The notes beneath the pieces are model-generated. The model did not search any database, was not told the DNA's origin, and saw nothing but the letters and a program-made list of their open reading frames with translations. The translations under genes were made by a program, and so were the position numbers. This document shows, piece after piece, positions 1-11,247 of a stretch of 64,000 bases of DNA. The stretch is from assembly GCA_000442125.1 (NCBI GenBank), contig KE546979.1, positions 744,001-808,000 of the forward strand, in the 5' to 3' direction. The first letter of the stretch is position 1. Every line of letters starts with the position of its first letter. This DNA comes from Opeltia flavorubescens (Eukaryota; Ascomycota; Lecanoromycetes; Teloschistales; Teloschistaceae).

Positions 1-3000
1 GATATTATAAATAATTAAATAGTTATCTAGTTTAAATAATAATAATATATTTAAATAATTTAACTAGATATCGAATTTTTTTTAATATTTAAATAAACCC
101 TGGGATTTTTAGTTTTATAAGCTAGTAATTTAATTTTACGGTAGTAAAAAGTTTAAATAGAAATAGAATTAGCTATATAATTACTTTAAATAACTATTTA
201 TCTTTAAATATAATAGTACTAAGTTTAATATAAAATACTATAATATTAAAGCCAAATTTTTTTAAAGCGTTTAGATTAATCTATATAATTAGATTAAAGT
301 TGAAATATTTTAGGATAGTAGACTTTAAAAGTATTTTTTAAAGTAATAAAAATAATATTTTTTATATAAAATTTAGCGGATTTAAATAATATTTAGAATT
401 ATAATTCCTTTAATTTATATTAGATTTTAGTGCGTTTTTAAATATAAATATCTTTAGGTTTTATAAAAACCGAGCCAGCTATATATAAAAATAAATATAT
501 TAACGAAAATATTCTATAAAATTTAAATAGTATTTAAGTTTATTAAAGGTTTTAGAATATTAAATTTAAAAAATTGTTATAAATTTATTTTCGCTTATTA
601 TTAAACTAAAAGAATTTATTCTTTAGCTTAATAATTTAATATTAAAATATTCTAGAAAAACCTTTTTTAAAGAGATTAAAACGTTTTTATCTATTAATAA
701 ATAAAAAAGTTCCTTTAAATTAGATAAATATTTTTTAAAAAACCGAGCTTTTAATATAAAATTATTAATATATATATAAAAATATTTTAAATATTTTAAA
801 ATATTATTAATTTATTATTAAACGTATATTATTAAATTTATATAATTTATAATAGGTATTAAAAACGTTTTTTAGCTTCTATAAATTATTATAGTAAAAA
901 TATATTTATTAATTAGATAAATATATTATTAATAAAAAAAACTAGTTACGTTTAGTATAATAATATAGATATAGCCTTTTAATAATAATATTATTTCGGA
1001 TTATATAAATATAATATAAATATTACGGATAAATATTTTATTAAAATTTTTTATATTAATAACTGCTTTTTTTTTTTTAAATAATTCCTTTTAAATTATA
1101 AAAATAAAAAAGAAGAAAAAAATTAGATTAATTATTATTTCTATATAATTAAGTTTATATTTTTTATTAAATATATTATTAATAATTTAACGATTTTTAA
1201 TATCGATAGAATAAGTTTTAGATTTATATTTAAATAAATTTTATTAATTATTTTTAAATAATAATTTTATCTATTTATCTTTAAATATATTAATAAACTT
1301 TTTATCGACTTATAATATAGAAAATTCTATAATAAATTCAGATAACGCGTTCCGCTATTTTATATTATAAAATATTATTATTCTATTAAATAATTTTTAT
1401 TCTAATTATAATAAATTAATTTATTTTTTTTTATAAAAATTTATTTTATCGGATTTAAAAAGATATATTATTTTATATATATTTTTAATAGGGTTTTTAA
1501 TATAATTTAAATCGTTTACAACTAAATTTATATAGTAACCGCTTATAAAAATATCCGAAAATAGTAACTTTTTAAATATTTTGAGTATACGTATAGCTAG
1601 TTCCTTAAATATATTATATAAAAAATAATTATTATAGATAATATCTGAAATAATACTAAAATTAAATTTTATTAATATATATATATTTTAATTTATTTTA
1701 TTATAGGTTAAAATATATATAATTTTATTATTTATAATATAAACGAATAGAATTATATTTATTTCGGCTGGTTTAAAAAATAAATTTTTATTTATAAATA
1801 AACCTTTTATTAAAACTAGTATTATAGCTTCCAATATAATAAATATTAAAATATATTTAATAGTTTTTACTTTAAATATAAAAAAAGGTATTTTTATTAT
1901 AATAATAAAAATAATAACCTTTTTATAACTATTAATAATTGTTTTTTAGTTTACTAAAAAGAGAAATATTTATTTTAAAACTATAATAGTATTTTTTATT
2001 AAAATATTAGCCCTAAAATTATCTATAATATAAAGCTCTCTTTTAATATAAATAAGAATTTAAATACCGTCGCTTATTATAATAGGAAAATAGATCGTTT
2101 AAATAATATATTCATTTATTTTATATAGATTTATATTAGCGTTTTTTATAGTAAAAAGTTATATTAATAAAAATTTTATAACTAGATAATATTTTTTTAA
2201 AAAATTTTTTATCTATTATAATAGATCTATAATCTAAGTTTAAATAAATAGATTTTTTAAACCTATCTAGATATATTTTAATAGGCGTTTTAAAGTAGCT
2301 ATAAATATAAAATCTATAATTAGAGCTAATATTATCCTTTTTAGCTATAGATTTAACGATTTTTATTATAGGTATAGGAGTAGCAATTATCGTATACGTA
2401 GAAATAAGCGTTTTTTATTTATTTTACTTATTATAACCCGTACGTAAATAATTATAAAGCTTATTTTTAAATATAAATAAACTATAATATTTATTATATT
2501 CAATCGTTTAAATTTAAACCGTATTTATAAAATTTATAAAAAATTAATTATTATAATCTAATTTTTAATAGCCTAGATCGTTATTTAATAATTTCTAGTA
2601 TATATTTAAATTATCCTTCTATAATTATTTATTGCTTTTATTAAAATAAAATATATAATCTGGATATTTATAAATAGAGTCCTCCGATAATATAATATTT
2701 TTATTATTTTTTTTATAAAAATCGTCTATAGATATATAAAATATAGTTACTTTAAAATATTACTATTACTAATTATTATTATCGAAATTATCTTTATTAT
2801 AGTTATAATTTTAACTTTATCTTTAAACGTTTAGATATTTTTAAAATCGTTAAAAATTTAGTTAATTTATAAAAGGATATTGATTTTAGATAAGCTTTTA
2901 AAGAATCGGTAAAGCAAGTTATCTTTATATAAACGAATTTTAGATATAGAATAAACGCTGACTACTTTATTATATATTTTAGTAAAAATTTTAAATATTC

Positions 3001-3834
3001 GGATAAACGTTTTAAATCGAATTCTGAATTTAATTTTACGGTCGATATATATTCTAAAAAGTATTTAGATAAATAGAATTCTAAAAGTATTACTACTAAA
3101 ATATTAATAATTGCCTAAATTATTACTGATTTTAAGGAAATTAATAAAAAAATTAACGAAATTGCCCGTTTAAAGGGGAAATTTTTAGATATTTACTAAA
3201 ATTATTAAACCGAGATAAAGTATTTTTTTAAAGCCTACTAAAAGAAAAAAAATTTAATATTTTTTAACGCCTAGTATAATATATATTAAACTATAATTTT
3301 TTTTTTAGTTTAAGCGTAGAAATAAACTAAAAAATTAACGTATTTTTATTTAATAGATCGATAAAAATATAAAATTTAAATATAATACTTTAATATATAA
3401 AGATTAATTAATTATAAATATTTAAAATATTAATAAATTTAGCGTATTTAATAATAAATTAGATATAGCTAGCTAGTTTTTTTTAAAAACGTATATTTTA
3501 AATAATATATTTCTTAACTATAAATTTATTAAAAGTAATATTAGATAATTTTTTAAATCTTCTAATAAAATAATTTAATTATTTTTTTATACTATTTTTA
3601 TTATTTTTTAAACTAATTCTTTTAATATTTAATAGCTTTATTATATATTATATAAAAGTTATACTATATAAATAAATATTTAGGTTAATTTTTACTATAA
3701 TAATAGATTTTATTATAGCTAAATCCTTTATTTTTTTAACGAAAAAATAAATATTTCTATAATAAATATTCTTATCTATTATAATAATATCTCCTTTACT
3801 ATAGTACTTATCGAGNTAAAGGTTAAAATAACCG
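1..3834. other. RIP-burnt AT-rich tract
   Basis: Almost pure A/T with scattered CG, CC and CT and practically no CA or TG, the footprint of RIP at CpA on both strands. No intact ORF, RNA gene or terminal repeat was recognised. The only interpretable content is the coding remnant at about 2780-3330. An ambiguous base lies at 3816, just before composition changes. The tract is presumably the remains of one or more transposons whose left end lies outside the window; that is inference, since no paired end is visible. Confidence 0.7.
2780..3330 (+). pseudogene. Unidentified RIP-degraded coding remnant
   Basis: One plus-strand frame (codons in phase with positions 2876, 2957, 2999 and 3125) stays readable for about 150-180 codons. 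From 2780 to about 3075 it meets only three stops, all TAA, although sequence of this composition should give a stop roughly every ten codons. The peptide is mixed and protein-like, with runs such as AFKESVKQVIFI and KKINEIARLKGKFLDIY and well-spaced charged and aromatic residues. Past 3240 TAA/TAG become frequent, as expected where CAA, CAG or TGG codons were hit. No start codon is identifiable. I do not recognise the family. The helical, lysine-rich 3' part could be part of a transposon-encoded gag-like or accessory protein, but that is a guess. Confidence 0.45.
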
Positions 3835-5235
3835 AGATCTAAAGTATTCCAGCTATTGCTTCTGGTTGTACCGATAGGTCCTGGCGGTTTTAGGGGTCCT
3901 TAAACTCCTTAAAGCCTTTATTATCTATTATTTCGACTAGCTAGAGTAGCTAAAATTATACGATTAATTATATATTATAATATAGCTTTATTTATATTAA
4001 GAAACTAATATAGATTATAATAGGGATTATTATTTTAAATAGCTAATAATAGACGGTTTTTATCTAAAATAGGTAGTAAATAACTAAAGATAGTAGTTTT
4101 AACCGATATTTATAATATAATTTCCCTCTCTCGCTAGATTAAAAAGTTACTTTTTTAACGCTCCGATACTAATAATAATACAGTTTATAGTCTAGTATCC
4201 ACGAACTATCAGACGATAAAATACTATCGGAATTTTTAAATACTAGTAGCTAATTATTTAACAGCTTTTCTAAATAGTAATATTTCAGTTATCTAGCGGA
4301 ATAGATATCTAGGCGTATTTTTAGATAGATTTCTAAACCGGGAACGCCTAGTTATAACTAGGTTTAATAGATTATTAGTTGATAGTTCTAGGCGTAAAAA
4401 ATTATTAAGAATATAGTTAATAGTATAACCGATATCTATAGATATATCTTTATAATAAATACCCTTATTTACTTTAATAAACTCAGTTAAATAATAGACT
4501 AATATAACAATATTCTCAGGAAGCTCAGTAGTAGGATTAGTAGCCAGCTTTAAAGATATCTATAAGCCAGACCGAAAATCGTGAAAAAATTATTAAAAAG
4601 AGCGTTAGAATAAATAGTAAATACCAATAACTATAATAGCCAGGCGAGAGTATAAAAAAAAAACAAATAAACGGGATAAAATCGTTTAAAAATAATTTAA
4701 GAAAAATAAATCGCAACTGCTCTATTAAAGTAAAAGACCCTTAAAAGTTTTAAAGCTAATATACCAAATTATAATCGACGGGCGAAAAGAATAAGTGGTT
4801 TTAATAGTAAAAAAAAGCGTTTATTAAGTGGTTTGGATCTGTTCTTATAGAATTTATATATGGATTGCTAATAAAAGCTATAAAAGAGACTCGAGAATTT
4901 ATAATAAAAAGCGTGCGGAAACGAGGACTTAATAATATAAGAAGCTGGTATAACGAATACTGGTGCCTATAATAGGCTGGTAGATCTTTTTTTCGAGGTA
5001 AACGAATACAGCGAAAGAAATGGATCAATTGCTACTATTTAGTAAAAATCTCTTATAGTAATAAAGGTTGCTTGTTTTCTATCTACTATCAGCTGACTAT
5101 ATACTAGCTCGTTTAGCTTATCGCTATCTAATCGTTATCTACTAGTGCGTACAACTAGCGTTATATACCTGATATATACTAATATATATAGTATATATTG
5201 GTGCAGCTATATAGCTAAAGCAAAAATTATAATAA
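3835..5235. other. Low-RIP island
   Basis: From about 3835 the sequence abruptly contains CA and TG (cttctggttgtacc, atcagacgat, ccagacc, gtggtttggatc) and its G+C rises. The heavy RIP signature returns at about 5235, where repeat A/B copy 1 begins. This fits single-copy DNA lightly mutated by RIP spreading from flanking repeats. It contains no complete gene. Two plus-strand frames are somewhat open (about 4123-4585 and 4811-5104). Neither resembles a family I know. Confidence 0.55.
4811..5104 (+). pseudogene. Possible degraded coding fragment in low-RIP island
   Basis: A plus-strand frame starting after three stops at 4802-4810 runs to the TAG at 5105 and is broken only by adjacent TAA-TAG at 4970-4975, which RIP could make from two glutamine codons. 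The readable stretch has normal protein composition, including several Trp, Cys and Tyr (for example RSWYNEYWC and RKKWINCYYLVKISY). A minus-strand ATG-to-stop frame of 75 codons overlaps at 4801-5028, and I judge it a shadow. No domain is recognised and no start codon is assignable. A chance open frame in moderately AT-rich DNA is a real alternative. Confidence 0.25.
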
Positions 5236-5240
5236 TAAAG

Positions 5241-7340
5241 TTAGTTTAAAAAGCCGTTTATATTAAGTTTAATTGTTTTACTACTAGATTTCTACTAATA
5301 AAATATATTTAGAAGCCGTAATATTTAAAATTTTATAAAAAATTAGTAGATAATCTTTTAATTAAAAATAAATACTTTAATTAAAAGTAAAATTTATAAA
5401 AAAATAGTAAAAACTTTTTAAATAATATATTTTATAAATAAACTATTCTATAAAAGAGAATATAATAATAATTATAAATTTTACACCGGCTTTTATTATT
5501 TTTTTAGCTAGTATTTCTTCTATTTTACCGGCTAAAAAATCTAAAATAGTTTAAAACTTAAATAAGGCTTTTATAATAACTAAAATAGTTTTTTAAATTT
5601 AAACGTTCTCGCGATTTTTAATATTAGCTAATATTAACGCTAATACTTTATATTTTTTATTATTATTAACTACGTAGTCGATAAATAAAAGAAAATTAAT
5701 AATAATTAAAAAATAGAAACTAAAAATCTTCGATTTATTAGATTTATTAGGGGGTACTAGCTTTTAAATCCGATCTTCTTTTTTTTTATAACGGTTCTTT
5801 TTCGTTTAAATAATAAGAGTTTATATATACTCTACTTTTTTAACCGTCGCTTTATTAAAGTAATACGCGGATATTAACGTTTAGTATAAATTAAATATTA
5901 TAAATATCTTTTATAAAATAGAAAGCTTTAGTAGTTCTAATACCCGGTATTTAAAAAGTATAGTATCGTTTATATACTATATTATAACTAATAATATAAT
6001 ATTTCGGATCTTTATATAATCCCTAATATATATTTATTAAAGAGTATATAATATATATTATTAACTTTATTTTATTTATATTATTTAAATAATAAAAGGT
6101 TTATTATAAAGTTTACGCGGGAATTATTTATATAGTATTTTTAATAGATATTATTTAATTAGGGAAAGTTTATTTTTTAAAAAGAACTATTTTAAATTTT
6201 TAAATTTTAGAAGTATAAACTAATTATTAATTTTTTTAAAAAAATTTATTGAAAGGTTTTAAAGCCGGTTATAAAAATAGAATTTATTAATAATAATTAA
6301 CGTTTAATAAATACTAGATAACTTTTATTTATATAATTATTTATTTTTTTTTATAAAAATAACCTTTTTTTTAAATTTAATCTTCTTAAATATTTTTTTA
6401 GAAGTATTTATTAAAATAATTTTTTATTTTTATTTTTAGAATAAAAATTAATTATTATTATTTATAAGAAATTTTTAAATAGTTTTCTATATAATTATAA
6501 ATATTTTAGATTTTTTAGATATTATTCTATATTAAATAATATTCGGATTAATAGATAAAATTTCTTTTTTTATATCGAAAAGTAATTAAAAGTCGCTTAT
6601 CTAGATTTAAAATAAATACGGAGATATTATTAAAAGGTAACCTCTATATTTAAAATAAAGCTTTCGATTAGTAAAGTTTTTATAATATAAAAAAAAAAAA
6701 GGAAATTTATTAATTAGATATTCGACGTTTAAAATATATAGATACTTTTTAATTTAAATAGGGGGGAGGTAATAAAATAATTATTCTAGTTTTCTTTAAT
6801 AACTCTACCCGCGCGTTAATAATATAGATTTTAAAATATATTCGAAATAGACTAGTAATTATATAGGACTCTTAATAAAAAATAGTAAAGAATAAAATAA
6901 AACTTTATAAATTAGGGTATATATTTTTTTATATCCTATTTTATTAGCGAGGAATTTATTAGAATACTCGCTTTTTTTATACTATATTATCTAGTATAAA
7001 GCTATTAATTAATATAATATAATCGTTATTTTTAAACTTTAAATACTAATATAAACTTTTATAGGCTATTTTTTAAGTTTACTTTTATTATTATATATAA
7101 TTACTAGCGGATATTTAATAAAATACGCTGTTTATATTTAAATAAAATCCTTCTCGCTTATTTATATATACTTCGGCGATTTTATCGCTAAAAAAAAATT
7201 ATAGATAACGGTTAGTATTTTAATAAAAAAATAAATATAAAAAATTAATATAAAATCGAAATTATTATTATTAAACTTAAACCTATTTAAAATCTTTATT
7301 TTATTTCCGTCGATTTATTATTAGAATTCTTTTAGCTTTA
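5241..7340. mobile_element. Repeat A/B copy 1, left part
   Basis: This begins with ttagtttaaaaagccgttta, matched at 19781 in copy 2, and can be followed collinearly to the insertion point at 7340 (copy 2: 19781 to about 21945). Landmarks shared by both copies include the block around gatttattag-ggtagtactag (5730-5760 and 20278-20300) and the flanks of the insertion site. The copies differ mainly by C/T and G/A, as RIP predicts. No reading frame could be assigned to a family. The sequence resumes at 16315, after the nested TIR element. Confidence 0.7.
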
Positions 7341-7350
7341 AAATATCTAT
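7341..7350. repeat. Target-site duplication, left (aaatatctat)
   Basis: The 10 bp aaatatctat lies directly against the left inverted repeat of the nested element and is repeated exactly at 16305-16314 against its right end. Repeat copy 2 has this site once (aagtatttat, about 21945-21955), so it is a genuine insertion duplication. A length of about 10 bp is usual for Mutator-like elements. hAT-type 8-bp duplications do not fit as neatly. Confidence 0.8.
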
Positions 7351-7368
7351 ACTCGTTGGAATAAATTG
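7351..7368 (+). repeat. Left terminal inverted repeat
   Basis: Reads actcgttggaataaattg. It matches the reverse complement of 16287-16304 (actcgtcggaataggttg) at 15 of 18 positions. All three differences are transitions, consistent with RIP rather than poor homology. Confidence 0.8.
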
Positions 7369-7373
7369 AATTG

Positions 7374-7410
7374 GACCGGGTTTTAACCTAGTTAAATCCA
7401 ACCTAAATAG
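7374..7410. repeat. Left subterminal motif cluster
   Basis: Contains gaccgggttttaacc and taaatccaacct, related to the motifs taatcyaacccg and their complements at 16179-16274 near the right end. Short motifs repeated in both orientations just inside the TIRs are typical transposase-binding subterminal repeats; the binding role is inference. Confidence 0.4.
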
Positions 7411-7634
7411 ATTAAATTCACGCTAGATTGGGCTAGGGATTTTATAGATTAGATTAGAGATTTTATAAATAAATTTAAAACCCTACTACTATTATTTTAA
7501 ATTAAAGTTTTTATAATAATTATTATAATAGTAATTATACTAATAACTAGTAGTTTATAATAGTTTTAATAAATTTCTTTATTATTTTTTAATATTAATA
7601 TCGTTAGTATTTTATAAATAAAAAAACTTATTTA

Positions 7635-7943
7635 TATTATTTCCGTTGTTATTTTAAATATTTCCGCCGGTATTTTAAATATTTCTACTTTTATTTTAAA
7701 TACTTTTACCTTTATTTTAAATATTTCTACTTTTATTTTAAATATTTTTACCTTTATTTTAAATACTTTTATCTTTATTTTAAAAATTTTTACTGTTATT
7801 TTAAATATTTTAACTATTATTTTAAATATTTCTACTATTATTTTTAGAATTTTTACTATTATCGCTAAAATATAAAGTTTCTCTATTATTCTCGCGAGTA
7901 TTTCGCCTATTACCCTAATTACTTTAATAATTATAATATATAA
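7635..7943 (-). pseudogene. Minus-strand frame with seven-residue repeats
   Basis: This is a 103-codon stop-free frame between TAA at 7944-7946 and TAA at 7632-7634 (minus strand), unusually long for this composition. The upstream part reads like ordinary protein (VIGEILARIIEKLYILA). It then enters ten tandem heptads of pattern x-V-[EK]-[IV]-F-K-I, encoded by the 21-bp minisatellite at 7651-7860. Many Lys and Ile codons may have been Glu and Val before G-to-A change. No ATG is present, which is expected since TpG is destroyed by RIP. It is probably the repeat-bearing part of a protein encoded by the TIR element. Family unknown. Confidence 0.4.
7651..7860. repeat. 21-bp minisatellite, 10 units
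   Basis: Ten uninterrupted 21-bp units of the form attttaaatatttctactttt, with no indels between them. Two units still contain CG or CC (tttccgccgg). The period is a multiple of three and the minus strand is open throughout, so the array most likely grew within a coding sequence. Confidence 0.9.
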
Positions 7944-8986
7944 TTAAAATAGTCTAAATTACTTTAAATAATAAAATAAAAATATTAGACTAATATTTAT
8001 AAAAAGCTCTAATATACTAACCTAAAAAAATTAATAAAAAATAGTAATTATATTTTATAGATATATCTTTTATTTATAATTAAAATAAATAAAAAAATTA
8101 ATTAATTTTATATTTATAAATATTACTATAATATATTTTATATAAATTATAATAATATTAATTATTATAATAATTATTATAATAAAATAATAAATAGTAC
8201 TATTAATTATTTATTATTAAACTACTCGACTATTATTAATAAAGATACTTTTTTTAAAGTTTTAAATATATTTTATTTAAATTAAATTCCTTTTAAATCT
8301 ATAAAATTTTATATAATTTTATAATATAATCGAATAAACAGCGCTTTTAGAATTAAAGATTAACGGTTTTTTATAAATATTATATTTCTTTAAAAGCTTT
8401 TATTAATAGTTATTAATAGAAGTAGAATTAATATAATAATTACTATAATTTATTTTTAAATTTAAACCTATATATACGCTTTATTAATTTAATAATAAGT
8501 ACTTTTTTTATAATTATAAATTTTATAATATATTTAGCTTAAGCTTTTAAATAACGCGGTATTTTTATAAAAAAAAATTTATATAAATTTATAAGATAAA
8601 AATATATAGAAAATTTATTATAACGACTTTAAATTAAATTAAATAGAATCCTCGATTAAATTTAAATATAATAATTAAAAAAAATTAATAACGGTAGTTA
8701 TAATAGTTATTATAATAGAAAACTTACTTTTTATACTATAATATAGTAAAATTATAAACTATTATAAAAAAGTTGATAATAAAAGGTATATATAAAAAAA
8801 AAAAAGAAATTAAATAAAAAAATCCCCTTTTAAACCTATTAATTAGAGTAAAATTTATATATTTATTATTTAAAATATATTTTTTTTACTATAATATTAA
8901 TAATTTTTATTTAATTTTTAAAATTCCTTTAATATATAAATACTATAAATATTATCTATTATAATATAATTTATTAGATAGTTATA

Positions 8987-9073
8987 ATAATAATTATAAT
9001 AGTTATAGATAAAAAAATATTTAAATAGTAAAAAAAAGTAATTTTAGCGCTAGCGGGTATATCTAGCGCTAGT
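8987..9073. repeat. Direct repeat r1 (copy 1 of 2)
   Basis: The segment from aataataattataatag through agcgctagcgggtatatc recurs at 9225-9310 with mostly transition differences. Its GC-bearing core, gcgctagcgggtatatctag, stands out from the surrounding AT-only DNA, and CTAGCG recurs three times nearby. Confidence 0.7.
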
Positions 9074-9224
9074 TTATTACTAGCGTATTTTTTATATTAA
9101 ATTTACTAAAATAATATTTTTTATATTATATTTTTTACGCTTTATATTTTTTTATAGAAATTATATAATAGTTTAATTTAATTTATCGAAAAATAATAAT
9201 AATTATTTATTTAGATAAATATAA

Positions 9225-9310
9225 TAATAATTATAATAATTATAGTTAAATAGATATTTAAATAATAAAAAAAAGTAATTTTAATACTAGCGGGTATATT
9301 CGATACTAGT
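9225..9310. repeat. Direct repeat r1 (copy 2 of 2)
   Basis: Second copy of the 8987-9073 segment, offset by about 238 bp. It keeps the core ctagcgggtatattcgatactag and the preceding aaaaaaaagtaatttta. Confidence 0.7.
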
Positions 9311-10981
9311 ATCTAATAGCGCTAAAGCTATTTTTTATTATTTACTAATTCCTTTTTTTTTTTTTTTCTACCTATTTTAGATTTTTATATTTTTTTATAA
9401 TTTTTTAATATTTTAATAGAACTACTATAAAAATTACTATAATATAGTAAAAACTAAACGAAAAATTATTTAAATACTAATTTTTAAAATTTAATTATTT
9501 AAAGCTTCTAAAATATCCGGTAATATAAATATAATTATTATTATATATTTATTAATTATATCCGGCTAGTTAATAATATACCTATTAATTTAAATACTAT
9601 AGATATCGATTTTAAATATATAATTAAAAAAAAAAAAGATATAAATTTAAATAATTTTATAAATATTAATAATATATTATTAATATAAAATATATAGCGG
9701 GTTTATATTTAATATATTTACTTTTAAATATTTTTTCTATAAAGCGAGATTATTATAATAATTATTTTATTTTATTATTAAAAATTATTAAATATTATAC
9801 TATTTAATCGAGAAAAACTAGATTAACCTTTTAAATTTTAGTTAAAAAAAAGGCCGAATTAAAATTTAACTAGAATCTTTATATAATTAAAGTTTATAAT
9901 CGTATTAATAAATTTATAAAAAAGAAAGCGGAATTAAAAAAAAAAAAAATATAGATAATATAGCGATTAATCGAGTTTATATAACTTTTAAAAATTCCTT
10001 TAAATATTAAAATATATTTTCTAAGGATTAATTAATAATAATAAAATAAAAAATTAATATATTAATTAAAAAGTAGTAAATTATAATAATTTTTATAATA
10101 GTTTTTATTTTAATATTAAATATTTAATATTATTTAAAATAAATACGCTTTTATTTATATAAAATAATATAGCATTAATTATAATTTAAAAGATATATAT
10201 ATTTAGAATAATAGTAATTCCGTATTTAAAAATATTTCTAATAATAAAAATAATAATAATAAAATTAATATTTATAGTAATCTTTATATTAATTTATTAA
10301 TCTAAATTTTATTTTAATTTCTTTTTAATTATATATAGATCGTTATAATTATAAAAAATAACCGTTTAAAAGTAATAAAAAGCTATTAAAAAAAAATAAA
10401 CGAATATAAATTTTTTTCGCGAAACGTTATAAAAAGCGGAATAATAAATAAAAATATATTAAATAAAAGAATTAAATTATTAAATATAAAATTAAATTTA
10501 AATATATTAAAAATTATAGTTTAAATTTTTATTTCTATAAGAAAAAATATTTAGAATATTTAATTATTTTTAATATACATATATAATAATTATTATAATA
10601 ATCTTTTAACTAATAATTTTAAGATAAAATAATTAAAATAAATTTTCCTCCGCTTTAATAGTATTTTTTAAAAATAAATAAGATTATTATTTATAATATA
10701 ACTATATATTATAATCTATTTAAAAGGGAAGAATATAAAAAAAACTAGATTATTTTATTAAAGCCTATTTAATAATAAAAAAAATATTTTAATAGTAAAT
10801 AGTTTAATTTAAATTTAAATTTTAATAGTATAAAAAATACCTACTATTTTATAATTAAAAACTAGAATAAAAATATTTTATTTATTAAAGTAAAGTATCT
10901 AGCGAATAATTTTAAATATTTTTAGTTATTAAAGGAAAAAGCCTAAAAATATATTAAATATATTATACTAATTTAAATTTA

Positions 10982-10999
10982 TTATAATAATTATTATAA
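10982..10999. repeat. Dispersed 18-bp palindrome (representative copy)
   Basis: ttataataattattataa is its own reverse complement. Exact copies in the TIR element lie at 7511-7528, 8165-8182, 10982-10999, 11673-11690 and 12352-12369. Near-copies are at 8699, 10081, 10583, 13273 and 16084. Five exact copies of an 18-mer in 9 kb is far beyond chance even at this AT content. A dispersed binding site or foldback motif of the element is possible; its function is unknown. Confidence 0.65.
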
Positions 11000-11150
11000 C
11001 GTTATAAATAGATTATTTATAGCCTAGTAGTAAAAAAATTTAAATAGAATTAAATTATTATTATAATTTTAATTATTTAATAAATAAAAAAATAATAATA
11101 ATAAAAAATTAAAAAAAATATTATAAATATTTTATATAATAGCGGTAGAT

Positions 11151-11247
11151 TTTTATTATTTTTATTATTTTTATTATTTTTATTATTTTTATTATTTTTA
11201 TTATTTTTATTATTTTTATTATTTTTATTATTTTTATTATTTTTATT
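11151..11247. repeat. 9-bp microsatellite
   Basis: Nearly perfect run of ttattattt, about ten units. The minus strand reads as a repeated Asn-Asn-Lys triplet, which RIP could have produced from an acidic Asp/Glu tract; that reading is inference. Confidence 0.9.

Noticed and set aside
4123-4585. Plus-strand frame with runs up to 39 codons in the low-RIP island
   Set aside because: About a dozen stops in 150 codons is close to what the local composition gives by chance, and no family is recognised. It was left as a note in the island entry only.
4801-5028. Minus-strand ATG-to-stop ORF of 75 codons
   Set aside because: It overlaps a better plus-strand frame (4811-5104), has no recognisable domain or signal peptide, and sits in partly RIPed DNA. 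Chance open frame is the simpler reading.
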